Origin: Microbacterium suaedae
GTDB lineage: Bacteria > Actinomycetota > Actinomycetes > Actinomycetales > Microbacteriaceae
Assembly: GCF_003254645.1 (NCBI RefSeq)
Contig: NZ_PNFD01000001.1
Span: 806,001 to 870,000, forward strand
Direction of reading: 5' to 3'
Length of the DNA stretch: 64,000 bases
Part shown: positions 17,340 through 26,981 of the stretch, piece by piece
How the letters are laid out: every line of letters begins with the position of its first letter
Position numbering within the stretch: position 1 is the stretch's first letter
The notes under the pieces: model-generated
Told to the model about the DNA's origin: nothing
Seen by the model: only the letters and a program-made list of their open reading frames with translations
The model's database searches: none
Position numbers and translations under genes: made by a program

Positions 17340-18332
17340 TCAGAGCGTCTCGTCGTTCTCGTAACCGCCGTAGAAGTTCGAGCCCTCGAATCCGGGCACC
17401 GAGTCCTTCAGCGACAGTCCGAGCGAGGTGAGCTTGTCGCGCACCTCGTCCACCGACTTCTGTCCGAAATTGCGGATGTTCATGAGCTGCGTCTCCGAGA
17501 GGGCGACGAGCTCGCTGACCGTGTTGATTCCCTCGCGCTTGAGGCAGTTGTACGAGCGAACCGACAGGTCGAGGTCCTCGATCGGCATCGACAGCTCGTT
17601 CGAGAGAACCTGCTCGACGGGCGCCGGGCCGATCTCGATGCCCTCGGCCTCTTCGTTCAGCTCGCGCGCGAGACCGAACAGCTCGACGAGCGTGCGTCCG
17701 GCCGACGCAACGGCGTCACGAGGGGCGATGGAGGGCTTCGTCTCGACGTCGAGCACCAGCTTGTCGAAGTCGGTGCGCTCGCCCGCACGCGTCGCGTCGA
17801 CGCGGTAGGCGACCTTGACGACCGGCGAGTAGATCGAGTCGATCGGGATCTGACCGGCCTCGGCGTACTCGTTGCGGTTCAGGCCCGCCGAGACGTAGCC
17901 GCGACCGCGCTCGATCGTGATCTCGAGCTCGAACTTCGCGTTGTCGTTGAGCGTGGCGATGACGAGCTCGGGGTTGTGCACCTCGACGCCCGCGGGAGCG
18001 GAGATGTCAGCCGCCGTGACCTCGCCCGCGCCCGTCTTGCGGAGGTACGCGGTGATGGGCTCGTCGCGCTCGCTCGAGACGACGAGCTGCTTGACGTTGA
18101 GGATGATCTGCGTGACGTCCTCGACCACACCGGGGATCGTGCTGAACTCGTGCAGCACGCCGTCGATGCGGATGCTCGTGACGGCAGCGCCGGGGATCGA
18201 CGACAGCAGGCTGCGGCGCAGCGAGTTGCCGATCGTGTAGCCGAAACCGGGCTCGAGCGGCTCGATGACGAACCGGCTGCGGAACTCGGAGATCTTCTCC
18301 TCGGTCAGAGTAGGACGCTGTGCGATGAGCAC
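17340..18332 (-). CDS. rpoA: RNA polymerase alpha subunit
   Basis: A 330-residue subunit that forms the dimer on which core RNA polymerase assembles. The N-terminal dimerisation domain contains [12 protein letters not shown] and the typical [20 protein letters not shown]. The C-terminal domain ([29 protein letters not shown]) contacts UP elements and activators. Length is normal. The ATG at 18332 follows GAAAGGAACAC. The gap to rpsK contains a strong hairpin, so rpoA may be partly uncoupled from upstream transcription. Confidence 0.99.
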   Translation of the reverse strand: MLIAQRPTLTEEKISEFRSRFVIEPLEPGFGYTIGNSLRRSLLSSIPGAAVTSIRIDGVLHEFSTIPGVVEDVTQIILNVKQLVVSSERDEPITAYLRKTGAGEVTAADISAPAGVEVHNPELVIATLNDNAKFELEITIERGRGYVSAGLNRNEYAEAGQIPIDSIYSPVVKVAYRVDATRAGERTDFDKLVLDVETKPSIAPRDAVASAGRTLVELFGLARELNEEAEGIEIGPAPVEQVLSNELSMPIEDLDLSVRSYNCLKREGINTVSELVALSETQLMNIRNFGQKSVDEVRDKLTSLGLSLKDSVPGFEGSNFYGGYENDETL

Positions 18333-18433
18333 TATGTGTTCCTTTCGATCAAGTGCCCGCTATATGACACTTGTTGAATGAGGTCTTGAATTGTGACTCC
18401 TGCGCGATGCGATCGCGCAGTGGGAACGACGTG

Positions 18434-18468
18434 GCGCCGGGGTGCGGCGGCTGGCCGCACCCCGGCGC
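18434..18468 (-). terminator. 15-bp hairpin between rpsK and rpoA
   Basis: GCGCCGGGGTGCGGC (18434-18448) pairs perfectly with 18454-18468 around GGCTG. It begins 8 bp after the rpsK stop. No U-run follows, so it may be an attenuator, an RNA-processing or stability element, or a Rho-independent stop of the GC-only kind. A promoter for rpoA might lie in the 100 bp after it (TCATAT near 18360), but this is weak. Confidence 0.55.
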
Positions 18469-18476
18469 GAAGTTGC

Positions 18477-18875
18477 TCAGACGCGACGGCGCTTCGGCGG
18501 ACGGCAGCCGTTGTGTGCCTGCGGCGTGACGTCCTGGATCGAGCCGACCTCGAGGCCCGCGGCCTGGAGCGAGCGGATCGCGGTCTCGCGGCCCGAGCCC
18601 GGGCCCTTCACGAAGACGTCGACCTTCTTGACGCCGTGGTCCTGCGCCTGACGCGCGGCGGACTCGGCAGCCATGCCGGCGGCGTAGGGCGTCGACTTGC
18701 GCGAGCCCTTGAAGCCCACGCCACCCGAGGAGGCCCAGCTGAGCACGGCACCCGACGGGTCGGTGATCGAGACGATCGTGTTGTTGAACGTCGACTTGAT
18801 GTGGGCCTGGCCCAGCGCGACGTTCTTCTTTTCCTTGCGGCGCGGCTTGCGCGCGGCGGACTTCGGTGCAGCCAT
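18477..18875 (-). CDS. rpsK: 30S ribosomal protein S11
   Basis: A 132-residue platform protein of the small subunit. The conserved core starts at [18 protein letters not shown] and ends with the strongly conserved [11 protein letters not shown]. Length is normal. It is 26 bp downstream of rpsM. Confidence 0.98.
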   Translation of the reverse strand: MAAPKSAARKPRRKEKKNVALGQAHIKSTFNNTIVSITDPSGAVLSWASSGGVGFKGSRKSTPYAAGMAAESAARQAQDHGVKKVDVFVKGPGSGRETAIRSLQAAGLEVGSIQDVTPQAHNGCRPPKRRRV

Positions 18876-18901
18876 GGTGTTCTCCTAAACCTTTACGCGC
18901 C

Positions 18902-19276
18902 TCAGCGTGCCTTCTTCTTACCGGCGACCGTGCGCTTCGGGCCCTTACGGCTGCGAGCGTTGGTCTTGGTGCGCTGGCCGCGCACGGGGAGGCCACGGCG
19001 GTGGCGGATGCCCTCGTACGAACCGATCTCGACCTTGCGGCGGATGTCTGCGGCGACCTCGCGGCGCAGGTCACCCTCCACCTTGTAGGTGCCCTCGATG
19101 TGGTCGCGCAGTGCGATGAGCTGGTCGTCGGTGAGGTCCTTGACGCGGATGCTCTCATCGATGCCCGTAGCGGCGAGAATCTCGCCCGAGCGGGTACGTC
19201 CCACGCCGTAGATGTACGTGAGTGCGATCACCACGCGCTTTTCGCGCGGGATGTCGACGCCGGCAAGACGTGCCAT
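18902..19276 (-). CDS. rpsM: 30S ribosomal protein S13
   Basis: A 124-residue head protein that contacts tRNA and the 50S subunit. It has [15 protein letters not shown] at the N-terminus and the basic [17 protein letters not shown] tail that reaches towards the decoding centre. The 158-bp gap from rpmJ holds a 7-bp hairpin (19414-19430) and no gene. Confidence 0.98.
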   Translation of the reverse strand: MARLAGVDIPREKRVVIALTYIYGVGRTRSGEILAATGIDESIRVKDLTDDQLIALRDHIEGTYKVEGDLRREVAADIRRKVEIGSYEGIRHRRGLPVRGQRTKTNARSRKGPKRTVAGKKKAR

Positions 19277-19434
19277 GCGGTTTCTCCTCGTGATATGTGG
19301 AGGTGTGGAGCAGGATCGGTGCCCGGGCCTCCGCCCCGAGGTGTCCCCCGCAGGCGATGCCTGACGGGTTCTGATCCTGCCGAAAATGTGGAGTTGTCGT
19401 GCTCTCTGAACCTCTGCCGCGAAGCGGCAGAAGT

Positions 19435-19551
19435 TCAGCCCTGGCGCTGCTTGTGGCGCGGGTTCGACTTGCAGATGACCATCACGACGCCGTGGCGACG
19501 GATCGTCTTGCAGCTTTCGCAGATGCGCTTGACGCTGGGCTGGACCTTCAT
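19435..19551 (-). CDS. rpmJ: 50S ribosomal protein L36
   Basis: A 38-residue gene between infA and rpsM. The product starts [11 protein letters not shown] and ends NPRHKQRQG. It is the zinc-binding form: Cys11, Cys14, Cys27 and His33. AGGA lies 6 nt before the ATG. Its position after infA is the standard one. Confidence 0.97.
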   Translation of the reverse strand: MKVQPSVKRICESCKTIRRHGVVMVICKSNPRHKQRQG

Positions 19552-19615
19552 GATGTTCCTATCGCTGTCTTCGTACCCGAGGAGACCCCGGGCCGTTACT
19601 TCTCGGTCGGACCGA

Positions 19616-19834
19616 TCAGCGGTAGCGGTAGACGATGCGGCCGCGCGTGAGGTCGTAGGGACTCAGCTCCACGACAACGCGATCCTCGGGGATGATGCGA
19701 ATGTAGTTCTGCCGCATCTTCCCGGAGATCGTGGCGAGCACCTTGTGACCGTTCGTCAGCTCGACGCGAAACATCGCGTTGGGCAACGACTCGGACACTG
19801 TGCCTTCGATCTCGATGACACCGTCTTTAGCCAT
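19616..19834 (-). CDS. infA: translation initiation factor IF-1
   Basis: A 72-residue OB-fold factor that blocks the A site during initiation. The sequence is typical ([20 protein letters not shown], then [20 protein letters not shown]). It opens the alpha-operon part of the locus. A strong promoter lies about 100 bp upstream (19933-19961), giving a leader of about 90 nt. Confidence 0.98.
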   Translation of the reverse strand: MAKDGVIEIEGTVSESLPNAMFRVELTNGHKVLATISGKMRQNYIRIIPEDRVVVELSPYDLTRGRIVYRYR

Positions 19835-19932
19835 AGACTCGCTAACCTTCTGAGCAGACCGACCGGTCTGCGGTGAATGAGTGGATCAGCATCTCCGCGC
19901 GCGCATGCGCAGGCGCAAGACACCAAAGATCC

Positions 19933-19961
19933 ATGATAGACGACGCGCCCGAGCCTTTCAA
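19933..19961 (-). promoter_or_regulatory. sigma70-like promoter for infA
   Basis: On the minus strand TTGAAA (19956-19961) and TATCAT (19933-19938) are separated by exactly 17 bp. Both boxes are close to consensus. The expected transcription start is near 19926. The -35 box lies in the loop of the terminator of the preceding gene. Confidence 0.75.
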
Positions 19962-19972
19962 CTCGGGCGCGT
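19943..19972 (-). terminator. terminator after the DsbA-like gene
   Basis: ACGCGCCCGAG (19943-19953) pairs perfectly with CTCGGGCGCGT (19962-19972) around an 8-base loop, 12 bp past the stop codon. It separates secY-adk-map-dsbA from infA-rplQ. Confidence 0.75.
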
Positions 19973-19984
19973 GTCGACGTGGTA

Positions 19985-20677
19985 TCAGTCGAGGTTCGCG
20001 ACGATGTCCGTCTCGGCGTTCATCGGCACAGACAAGGAGATGATCTCGTCATTGATGAGGAAGGTGGGCGTCGAGGGGCGCGTCTGGCCCTCCGCAATCG
20101 GAATCTCTTCCGACCTCTGGGTGACGAAGTCCATGTAGTCACCCTCGGAGATGCAGCTGGCCGCCCCGCTCGCACCCGCATCTTCGGCGTAGCCGATGAT
20201 CTCGTCATCGGAGAGGCCCTCGCTGCTCTCGGCGGGCTGGTTCCGGAACATCAGGTCGACGAAGGGATACACCGCTTCACCGTTGTCCTCTGCCACGCAG
20301 TACGCCGCGCTCGCGGCACGTGTCGAGAACTGCGTTCCCTGCGACATGTTATCCAGGATGGAGATCGGGTGGATGTTCAGCGTGATGTCGCCGCTCTCGA
20401 CGAGATCCGTGAGGGTGTCACCGTATGCGTCGTGTGCCTGGCCACAGAACGGGCACATGAAGTCGATGTACTCGGAGACCGACTGCTCGCCGTCGCCGAT
20501 CGCGATCGCGCCCGTCTCCTCGTTGACGACGCCCGCGGCGGGCGCCTCGGCCGGCGCACTGGCGGTGCGGTTCATGAAGTACACGAGAACGCCGACGGCG
20601 ACGACCGCCACCACGACGACGATCGAGACGACGATCGCGAAGACGCTCCGGTTCTTGGCTGCTGCTGCCATCATCAT
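19985..20677 (-). CDS. DsbA-family thiol-disulfide protein, membrane anchored
   Basis: A 230-residue protein with one N-terminal membrane helix (SVFAIVVSIVVVVAVVAVGV) and an extracellular thioredoxin-like DsbA domain. The redox motif is CPFC in YIDFMCPFCGQAH, and a cis-Pro-containing RPSTPTFLIN segment is near the end. Two further cysteines (AAYCVAE and AASCISE) could form a structural disulfide. It probably helps oxidise or fold exported proteins. The gene starts 25 bp after map, so it rides on the secY-adk-map transcript. Three ATG codons in a row leave the exact start open (20677 to 20671). Confidence 0.85.
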   Translation of the reverse strand: MMMAAAAKNRSVFAIVVSIVVVVAVVAVGVLVYFMNRTASAPAEAPAAGVVNEETGAIAIGDGEQSVSEYIDFMCPFCGQAHDAYGDTLTDLVESGDITLNIHPISILDNMSQGTQFSTRAASAAYCVAEDNGEAVYPFVDLMFRNQPAESSEGLSDDEIIGYAEDAGASGAASCISEGDYMDFVTQRSEEIPIAEGQTRPSTPTFLINDEIISLSVPMNAETDIVANLD

Positions 20678-20702
20678 GTGAGTGAGACTTTCGTGGTGGG
20701 TG

Positions 20703-21554
20703 TCAGGGAATGGGGGTCGGCGTCACGCCGAACGGGGCGAGACCCTCCGCGCCCCCGTCTGGGGCGGTGAGGACCCAGATGCCCTCAGCATGCACGGCAA
20801 CGCTATGTTCCCAGTGTGAGCCGGAAGATCCGTCGACCGTCGTAATTGTCCACTCGTCGTCCTCGACGAAGACTTCTTCGCTGCCGGCCGTCATCATCGG
20901 CTCGACACAGATACAGAGGCCCGGCTTGATCTCGGCTCCGCGCCCGGGCGTCGCGTAGTGAAACAGCGTCGGATCCTCGTGCATCTTCCGGCCGATGCCA
21001 TGCCCGACGTAGTCACGCAGGATGCCGGCGGGCTGCCCCGTCGAGGGCAGCGGATTCGCCTCGATGTGATCCTGGATCACGGCGCCCACCTGCCCGAGAT
21101 GCGACGAGGAGGCGAGTGCCGCGATGCCGGCCCACATGGATCCGCGCGTCACGTTCGAGAGCTCCTGTCGCTGCGCGACAAGGCTCGGATCCGCGGGCTC
21201 CCCCGGCACGATGAAGGTGCGGGCTGAGTCGCCGTTCCAGCCCTCGGGCGTCTCCGCACCGCAGTCGACCGACACGATGTCGCCCGGCTCGAGAACCCGA
21301 TCGCCCGGGATCCCATGTACGACCTGCTCATTCACCGAGACGCACACCGTGTGGCGGTAGCCCGGCACGAGCTGGAAGTTCGAGTGCGCGCCGCGCGCGA
21401 CGATCGCCGCCTCGGCGATCCGGTCGAGCTCGCCCGTCGTGATTCCGGGGCGGATCGCGCCCGCGACCGCGTCGAGCGCCGCCGCGGTGATCTCGCCCGG
21501 CGCGATCATGCCGCGCAGCTGCGCCGGCTTCTTGTAGATGGAGCGCCGGAACAT
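20703..21554 (-). CDS. map: methionine aminopeptidase, type I
   Basis: A 283-residue cytosolic metalloprotease that removes the initiator Met. Metal ligands are visible: Asp in VSVDCG, Asp in NGDSARTFI, His in GHGIGRKMHE, and two glutamates in CVEPMM and EHSVAVHAEG. Length is normal for a short type Ia enzyme. It is 11 bp downstream of adk, the usual actinobacterial arrangement. Confidence 0.96.
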   Translation of the reverse strand: MFRRSIYKKPAQLRGMIAPGEITAAALDAVAGAIRPGITTGELDRIAEAAIVARGAHSNFQLVPGYRHTVCVSVNEQVVHGIPGDRVLEPGDIVSVDCGAETPEGWNGDSARTFIVPGEPADPSLVAQRQELSNVTRGSMWAGIAALASSSHLGQVGAVIQDHIEANPLPSTGQPAGILRDYVGHGIGRKMHEDPTLFHYATPGRGAEIKPGLCICVEPMMTAGSEEVFVEDDEWTITTVDGSSGSHWEHSVAVHAEGIWVLTAPDGGAEGLAPFGVTPTPIP

Positions 21555-21565
21555 GCGAGGGAGAA

Positions 21566-22156
21566 TCAGACCGCTCGCTCGAGCCCGCGCGCGTCAAGCG
21601 CCGCGAAGATGCCCGCCGTGATGTCGTCGAGCGAACCGACGCCGTCGACGCGGATGACGATGCCGCGCTTCTCGTACGTGTCAATGATGGGCGCGGTCTC
21701 GGACTCGTAGATGTCGAGGCGGTGCGCGACCGCCTCCTCCGTGTCGTCGCTGCGGCCCTCGATCCGAGCCCGCTCGGTGATGCGGGCGATCGACTCTTCG
21801 CGCGGCACGTCGAGGAGGATCACGGCGTCGAGGCTCTCGCCGCGACCACCGAGGAACGCGTCGAGGTACTCGACCTGCGCCGCGTTGCGCGGGTAGCCGT
21901 CGAGAAGGAAGCCCTGAGCAGCGTCGTCCTGCGAGAGGCGATCGGCGACGATCTCGCCCGTCACGTCATCGGGGACGAGGTCGCCGGCGTCGGTGATCGC
22001 CTTGACCTTCTGACCGAGCGGTGTGCCGTTCTTGATGTTCGCGCGGAAGATGTCGCCTGTCGAGACGACCGGAATGCCGTACGCTTCGGCGACCCGCACG
22101 CCCTGCGTGCCCTTGCCCGATCCCTGCGGGCCGACGATCAGAAGCCTGGAGGTCAT
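21566..22156 (-). CDS. adk: adenylate kinase
   Basis: A 196-residue enzyme that interconverts ATP plus AMP and two ADP. The P-loop GPQGSGKGTQ is at the N-terminus, with GDIFRANI and LLDGYPRN for AMP binding. The LID is the short actinobacterial type without zinc cysteines. The ATG at 22156 overlaps the secY stop (ATGA), so translation is coupled to secY. The frame stays open upstream through secY, but that is shadow. Confidence 0.97.
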   Translation of the reverse strand: MTSRLLIVGPQGSGKGTQGVRVAEAYGIPVVSTGDIFRANIKNGTPLGQKVKAITDAGDLVPDDVTGEIVADRLSQDDAAQGFLLDGYPRNAAQVEYLDAFLGGRGESLDAVILLDVPREESIARITERARIEGRSDDTEEAVAHRLDIYESETAPIIDTYEKRGIVIRVDGVGSLDDITAGIFAALDARGLERAV

Positions 22157-23475
22157 CGGAGGAGCCCTTCGTAATGGCGCTGCTGAAGCTGCGCGTCGAT
22201 CTGCTTGACGGTCTCGAGACCCACACCGACGATGATGAGGATCGAAGCGCCGCCGAACGGGAAGTTCTGGTTCGCCTGGACGGTCGCAAGCGCGATGAGC
22301 GGGATCAGCGCGACGAGGCCCAGGTAGATCGAACCGGGGAAGGTGATGCGCGTCAGCACGAAGTCGAGGTACTCGGCCGTCGGACGTCCGGCGCGGACGC
22401 CCGGAACGAATCCGCCGTACTTCTTCATGTTGTCGGCGACGTCGACCGGGTTGAACGTGATCGCGACATAGAAGTAGGTGAAGCCGACGATCAGCAGGAA
22501 GTAGACCGCCATATAGAGAGCGTGATCGCCCGTCGTCAGGTAGTCGTTGATCCAGATCACCCAGGCGGGAGGCGCCGTTCCGTCGGTCGGGGTGTTGAAC
22601 TGCGCGATGAGCGCCGGGATGTACAGCAGCGAAGAGGCGAAGATGACGGGCACGACGCCGGCCATGTTGACCTTGATCGGAATGTACGTATTGGTGCCGC
22701 CGTAGGTGCGACGCCCCACCATGCGCTTCGCGTACTGGACGGGGATGCGGCGCTGAGACTGCTCGACGAAGACGACCAGGCCGATGATGACGACGCCGAT
22801 CACGAGGACGAGCAGGAAGATCTCGAAGCCCTGGGCGGCCCAGATGGCGCCGAGCGCCCCCGGGAACGTCGCAGCGATCGACGTGAAGATGAGCAGCGAC
22901 ATGCCGTTGCCGACACCGCGCTCGGTCACAAGCTCGGCCATCCACATCACGAGGCCCGTACCGGCGGTGAGCGTGATGATGATCATGCCCTGCGCGACCC
23001 AGTTGGTGTTGGTGAGCAGGTTGTTGCACTCGGCGACATCGGTCGTGCCGAACAGCTGGCCCGAACGCGCCACCGTGACGAGAGTCGTCGACTGGAGCAG
23101 CGCCAGCGCGATCGTGAGGTAGCGCGTGTACTGCGTGAGCTTCGCCTGGCCCGCCTGGCCCTCCTTGTGGAGGGTCTCGAAGTGCGGGATCACCACGCGC
23201 AGCAGCTGGGTGATGATCGTGCCGGTGATGTACGGCATCACGCCGAGCGCGAAGATCGACAGCTGCAGCAGCGCGCCACCGGAGAAGAGGTTGACGAGGG
23301 AGAGCAGTCCATCCGCGCCCGACGTCTGCTCAATACAGCTCTGCACGTTCGGATAGCTGACGAAGGGCGCCGGAATGTGCGCGCCGAAACGATAGATGGC
23401 GATGATGCCGAGCGTGAAGCCGATCTTCCGACGCAGGTCGGGGGTGCGGAAGATCCGCGCGATAGCGCTGAACAA
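22153..23475 (-). CDS. secY: preprotein translocase subunit SecY
   Basis: A 440-residue inner-membrane channel protein with ten helices. It starts MFSAIARIFRTPDLRRKIGF and contains the plug and helix-2 stretch FSGGALLQLSIFALGVMPYI. The cytosolic loop before helix 9 is FNPVDVADNMKKYGGFVPG. Length is normal. It is separated from rplO by a terminator, so it may have its own promoter in 23476-23540. Confidence 0.98.
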   Translation of the reverse strand: MFSAIARIFRTPDLRRKIGFTLGIIAIYRFGAHIPAPFVSYPNVQSCIEQTSGADGLLSLVNLFSGGALLQLSIFALGVMPYITGTIITQLLRVVIPHFETLHKEGQAGQAKLTQYTRYLTIALALLQSTTLVTVARSGQLFGTTDVAECNNLLTNTNWVAQGMIIITLTAGTGLVMWMAELVTERGVGNGMSLLIFTSIAATFPGALGAIWAAQGFEIFLLVLVIGVVIIGLVVFVEQSQRRIPVQYAKRMVGRRTYGGTNTYIPIKVNMAGVVPVIFASSLLYIPALIAQFNTPTDGTAPPAWVIWINDYLTTGDHALYMAVYFLLIVGFTYFYVAITFNPVDVADNMKKYGGFVPGVRAGRPTAEYLDFVLTRITFPGSIYLGLVALIPLIALATVQANQNFPFGGASILIIVGVGLETVKQIDAQLQQRHYEGLLR

Positions 23476-23539
23476 GAAACTGCCTCCCAGAAACGGATGG
23501 TGATCGCGCGAGAGCGCACACCAGCCACCAGACTAGCCG

Positions 23540-23570
23540 AAAAGGGCCGGGAGCTTCTCGCTCCCGGCCC
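23540..23570 (-). terminator. terminator between rplO and secY
   Basis: GGGCCGGGAGC (23544-23554) pairs perfectly with 23560-23570 around TTCTC. On the minus strand the stem is followed by TTTT (23543-23540). It ends the S10-spc transcript, at least in part. Confidence 0.82.
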
Positions 23571-23595
23571 TCCCGGTGAAACGCGCGATCGCGCG

Positions 23596-24054
23596 TTACT
23601 TGATCGAACCGCCCGCGGCCTCGATCTTGGCCTTCGCCGACGCCGACACCTTGTCGACGGAGACGTTCAGGGCCACGGAGATGTCGCCATCTCCGAGAAC
23701 CTTGACGAGCGAGTTCTTACGCACGAGCCCCTTCGCCACGAGGACGTCGGAGGTGATGTCGCCGCCCTCGGGGAACGCCTCGGCGATCTTGCCGAGGTTG
23801 ACGACCTGGTACTCGGTGCGGAACGGGTTCTTGAAGCCGCGAAGCTTCGGTGCGCGCATGTGCAGCGGCATCTGGCCACCCTCGAAGCCGGGACGCACCG
23901 TGTTGCGGGCGCGCGTTCCCTTCGTGCCTCGACCCGCCGTCTTGCCCTTCGACGCCTCACCGCGACCCTTACGGGTCTTCGCGGTGTTCGCGCCCGGGAC
24001 CGGACGGAGGTGGTGAGCCTTGAGCACGCCGGGGCGCTCGTTGTTCTCAGCCAT
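23596..24054 (-). CDS. rplO: 50S ribosomal protein L15
   Basis: A 152-residue large-subunit assembly protein. The N-terminus has the basic [17 protein letters not shown] stretch and the body [20 protein letters not shown] is typical. The start codon overlaps the rpmD stop (ATGA). Confidence 0.98.
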   Translation of the reverse strand: MAENNERPGVLKAHHLRPVPGANTAKTRKGRGEASKGKTAGRGTKGTRARNTVRPGFEGGQMPLHMRAPKLRGFKNPFRTEYQVVNLGKIAEAFPEGGDITSDVLVAKGLVRKNSLVKVLGDGDISVALNVSVDKVSASAKAKIEAAGGSIK

Positions 24055-24239
24055 CAGTCGATCTCCTCAACCTCGACGAGGTGAGCGACCGCACGCACGT
24101 AGCCGCGGGTCTGTGCGTCATCGGGGCGGACAACCGCGTCGCCGATGCGCTTGAGACCGAGGCTGCGCAGCGTGTGACGCTGGTTCTGCTTCTCGCTCAC
24201 CTTGGACTTGATCTGCGTGACCTTCAGACGCGCAGCCAT
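24054..24239 (-). CDS. rpmD: 50S ribosomal protein L30
   Basis: A 61-residue protein, [20 protein letters not shown] to the end VEVEEID, with the conserved [12 protein letters not shown]. It overlaps its neighbours by ATGA on both sides (rpsE stop and rplO start). The frame is open further upstream, but that is the rpsE shadow. Confidence 0.97.
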   Translation of the reverse strand: MAARLKVTQIKSKVSEKQNQRHTLRSLGLKRIGDAVVRPDDAQTRGYVRAVAHLVEVEEID

Positions 24240-24934
24240 CAGGCACCTGCCTTCGCAGTAGCGGCGGCGGCCTCGGCCTCCGCACGGACCAGACGCGCCG
24301 GAGCGACCTGATCGAACTCGAGACCGCGACGCGCGGCGACCGCACGGGGCTCCTCGAGCTGCTTCAGCGCCGTCACCGTCGCGTGGACGATGTTGAGCGT
24401 GTTCGACGAGCCGAGCGACTTCGAGAGCACGTCGTGGATGCCGGCGCACTCGAGCACCGCACGCACCGGACCACCGGCGATCACACCGGTACCGGCCGAG
24501 GCGGGACGAAGCATGACGACACCGGCCGCCTCCTCGCCCTGCACGGGGTGCGGGATCGACTGGCCGACGCGCGGAACGCGGAAGAAGTTGCGCTTCGCCT
24601 CCTCGACACCCTTCGAGATCGCGAGGGGAACCTCGCGCGCCTTGCCGTAGCCAACGCCCACGAGGCCGTCACCGTCGCCGACGACGACGAGCGCGGTGAA
24701 GCTGAAGCGACGACCACCCTTGACGACCTTCGACACGCGGTTGATCGTGACGACGCGCTCCAGGAACTGGCTGTCGTTTCCGCGACCGCGGTCGTTTCCA
24801 CGACGGTCGCCGCGCCCGCCGCGTCCGCCGCCGCGGCGGTCCTGACGCTGATCCTGGCGCTGCTCGGTCTGCGCCTCGGCGGGCGCGCTCTGACCGGCTT
24901 CGGTGGTCACTTCGGTCTCCTTGTTGTCACTCAC
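24239..24934 (-). CDS. rpsE: 30S ribosomal protein S5
   Basis: A 231-residue protein important for decoding accuracy. The core begins at [20 protein letters not shown]. The first 55 or so residues are a hydrophilic extension with [18 protein letters not shown], longer than in E. coli (167 residues) but usual for actinobacteria. The GTG start at 24934 overlaps the rplR stop (GTGA). Confidence 0.98.
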   Translation of the reverse strand: MSDNKETEVTTEAGQSAPAEAQTEQRQDQRQDRRGGGRGGRGDRRGNDRGRGNDSQFLERVVTINRVSKVVKGGRRFSFTALVVVGDGDGLVGVGYGKAREVPLAISKGVEEAKRNFFRVPRVGQSIPHPVQGEEAAGVVMLRPASAGTGVIAGGPVRAVLECAGIHDVLSKSLGSSNTLNIVHATVTALKQLEEPRAVAARRGLEFDQVAPARLVRAEAEAAAATAKAGA

Positions 24935-25290
24935 AGGCTCAGCCCTCCTTCGCGGGCGCCGTCGGCGATGGCCGCAACGCGTCCGGCGTAGCGGTTGCCG
25001 CCGCGGTCGAACACGACGGTGTCGACACCGGCCGCCTTCGCACGCTCAGCGACGAGCTCGCCGACCTTGCGCGCCTTGGCGGTCTTGTCGGACTCGGCCG
25101 AGCGGAGCTCGGTCTCGAGGGTCGACGCAGAGGCCAGCGTGTGGCCCTGAGCGTCGTCGATGACCTGCACGAAGACGTGGCGCGCCGAGCGCGTCACGAC
25201 GAGACGGGGGCGCTCCGCGGATCCCACGACCTTCTTGCGAAGGCGAGCATGGCGACGCGAGCGCGCAGCGGACTTCGACTTCACAGCCAT
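24931..25290 (-). CDS. rplR: 50S ribosomal protein L18
   Basis: A 119-residue 5S-rRNA-binding protein. Conserved parts are [20 protein letters not shown] and the C-terminal [20 protein letters not shown]. It starts 2 bp after the rplF stop. Confidence 0.98.
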   Translation of the reverse strand: MAVKSKSAARSRRHARLRKKVVGSAERPRLVVTRSARHVFVQVIDDAQGHTLASASTLETELRSAESDKTAKARKVGELVAERAKAAGVDTVVFDRGGNRYAGRVAAIADGAREGGLSL

Positions 25291-25292
25291 GA

Positions 25293-25829
25293 TTACTTAC
25301 CAGCCTTTCCGGCCTTGCGGCGGACCTGCTCGCCGGCGTAGCGCACGCCCTTGCCCTTGTACGGCTCGGGTCGGCGAATCTTGCGGATGTTCGCGGCGCA
25401 CTCGCCCACGGCCTGCTTGGAGATGCCGTTGACGGTGATCTTGGTGTTGCCCTCGACCGCGAAGGTGATGCCCTCCGGCGGCTCGACGGTGACCGGGTGC
25501 GAGAAGCCGAGCGCGAGCTCGAGGTTCGAGCCCTTCTGCTGCACGCGGTAACCCGTGCCGACGATCTCGAGGCCCTTGGAGTAGCCCTGCGTGACGCCGA
25601 TGATGTTGTTGTTGATGAGCGTGCGAGACAGGCCGTGCAGTGCACGCGACTCGCGCTCGTCGTCCGGGCGGGTGACGAGGATCTGGTTCTCCTCGACCTT
25701 GATCTCGATGGGGCTCGAGACGGTGAGCGAGAGCTCACCCTTCGGGCCCTTGACCGAGATGTCCTGGCCGTCGATGTTCACCTCGACGCCCGCGGGAATG
25801 TCAATGGGAAGCTTGCCGATACGCGACAT
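25293..25829 (-). CDS. rplF: 50S ribosomal protein L6
   Basis: A 178-residue protein near the factor-binding site. It starts [17 protein letters not shown] and ends with the typical [20 protein letters not shown]. The gap to rpsH is 6 bp. Confidence 0.98.
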   Translation of the reverse strand: MSRIGKLPIDIPAGVEVNIDGQDISVKGPKGELSLTVSSPIEIKVEENQILVTRPDDERESRALHGLSRTLINNNIIGVTQGYSKGLEIVGTGYRVQQKGSNLELALGFSHPVTVEPPEGITFAVEGNTKITVNGISKQAVGECAANIRKIRRPEPYKGKGVRYAGEQVRRKAGKAGK

Positions 25830-25835
25830 TGTCGA

Positions 25836-26234
25836 TCACCACACGTAGGCGAGAACTTCTCCGCCCACGCCCTTCTGCTCGGCCTGACGGTCAGTGAGGA
25901 GACCGCTGGAGGTGGACAGGATGGCGACGCCGAGGCCACCGAGCACCTTGGGGAGCTCGTTCGACTTCGCGTAGACGCGGAGGCCGGGCTTCGACACGCG
26001 CTTGATGCCCGAGATCGACCGCTCGCGGTTGGCGCCGTACTTGAGCGTCAGCGTGAGGTTCTTTCCGACGCGCGCGTCGGACTCCTCCCATCCGGAGATG
26101 TAGCCTTCCTGCTCGAGCATCGTCGCGATGTTCTTCTTCAGCTTGCTCGACGGCAGCGTGACCTGTTCGTGGTGCGCCGAGTTCGCGTTGCGCAGACGGG
26201 TCAGCAGATCTGCGACCGGGTCTGTCATGGTCAT
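25836..26234 (-). CDS. rpsH: 30S ribosomal protein S8
   Basis: A 132-residue 16S-rRNA-binding protein, starting with two in-frame ATG codons ([18 protein letters not shown]). Its conserved C-terminal [20 protein letters not shown] is present. AAAGGAAA precedes the first ATG. The 155-bp gap upstream, before which rplE ends, has no rpsN and contains a strong hairpin. rpsH may therefore have its own promoter. Confidence 0.98.
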   Translation of the reverse strand: MTMTDPVADLLTRLRNANSAHHEQVTLPSSKLKKNIATMLEQEGYISGWEESDARVGKNLTLTLKYGANRERSISGIKRVSKPGLRVYAKSNELPKVLGGLGVAILSTSSGLLTDRQAEQKGVGGEVLAYVW

Positions 26235-26328
26235 ATGAGATTTCCTTTGTTCATGAGGTTTCGGCTGCCGTTACACGACAGACGACCTTCCACGACGTGG
26301 ACAGCAATATTCGATTGTCCGCTAAGGA

Positions 26329-26355
26329 GCCGGGCTCGGCCAAACCGAGCCCGGC
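26329..26355 (-). terminator. hairpin between rplE and rpsH
   Basis: GCCGGGCTCGG (26329-26339) pairs perfectly with CCGAGCCCGGC (26345-26355) around CCAAA, 35 bp after the rplE stop. The surrounding 26235-26389 contains no gene. This is the usual slot for rpsN. Confidence 0.65.
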
Positions 26356-26389
26356 ATCCTCAGCGTTTTCCCCGAGTGGACGGATCCGC

Positions 26390-26971
26390 TCAGGCGCTCT
26401 TGACGAACGGGAATCCGAGGTGCGTGAGCAGCGCCCGGCCCTCAGCGTCCGACTTCGCGGTCGTGACGATCGTGATGTCGAAGCCGCGGACGCGGTCGAT
26501 CTTGTCCTGGTCGATCTCGTGGAAGATCGACTGCTCCGTCACGCCGAACGTGTAGTTACCGTTGCCGTCGAACTGCTTCGGCGACAGACCGCGGAAGTCG
26601 CGGATACGGGGAAGCGCGAGCGACACGAGGCGGTCGATGAACTCCCAGGCGCGGTCACCACGGAGGGTGACGTGTGCGCCGATGGCCTGTCCTTCACGCA
26701 GTTTGAACTGCGCGATCGACTTCTTCGCCTTGGTGACGACGGGCTTCTGACCGGTGATCGCGGAGAGGTCTGCGACCGCTCCCTCGATCACCTTGCTGTC
26801 GCGAGCGGCCTCGCCGACACCCGAGTTGACGACGACCTTCACGAGGCCGGGAACCTGCATGACGTTGGCGTAGCCAAACTCGTCCTGCAGCTTCTGGCGG
26901 ATCTCGTCTCGGTAGACCTGCTTCAGGCGCGGCTGGATTCGGCCAGCCTGCGCGGCGGTGTCCGTGCTCAT
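26390..26971 (-). CDS. rplE: 50S ribosomal protein L5
   Basis: A 193-residue protein that binds 5S rRNA and the P-site tRNA. It contains [20 protein letters not shown], the loop [20 protein letters not shown] and [19 protein letters not shown]. Length is slightly over the usual 180. It starts 10 bp after the rplX stop. Confidence 0.98.
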   Translation of the reverse strand: MSTDTAAQAGRIQPRLKQVYRDEIRQKLQDEFGYANVMQVPGLVKVVVNSGVGEAARDSKVIEGAVADLSAITGQKPVVTKAKKSIAQFKLREGQAIGAHVTLRGDRAWEFIDRLVSLALPRIRDFRGLSPKQFDGNGNYTFGVTEQSIFHEIDQDKIDRVRGFDITIVTTAKSDAEGRALLTHLGFPFVKSA

Positions 26972-26981
26972 CTGTTAACCC

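Noticed and set aside
21566..23029. Adenylate kinase with a 290-residue N-terminal extension
   Set aside because: The extension is secY read in another frame; the true start overlaps the secY stop by ATGA.
22174..24084. 636-codon open frame on the plus strand
   Set aside because: Antisense of secY and rplO.
26235..26389. Hidden rpsN gene
   Set aside because: I looked in both strands for an S14 zinc-ribbon sequence and found none.
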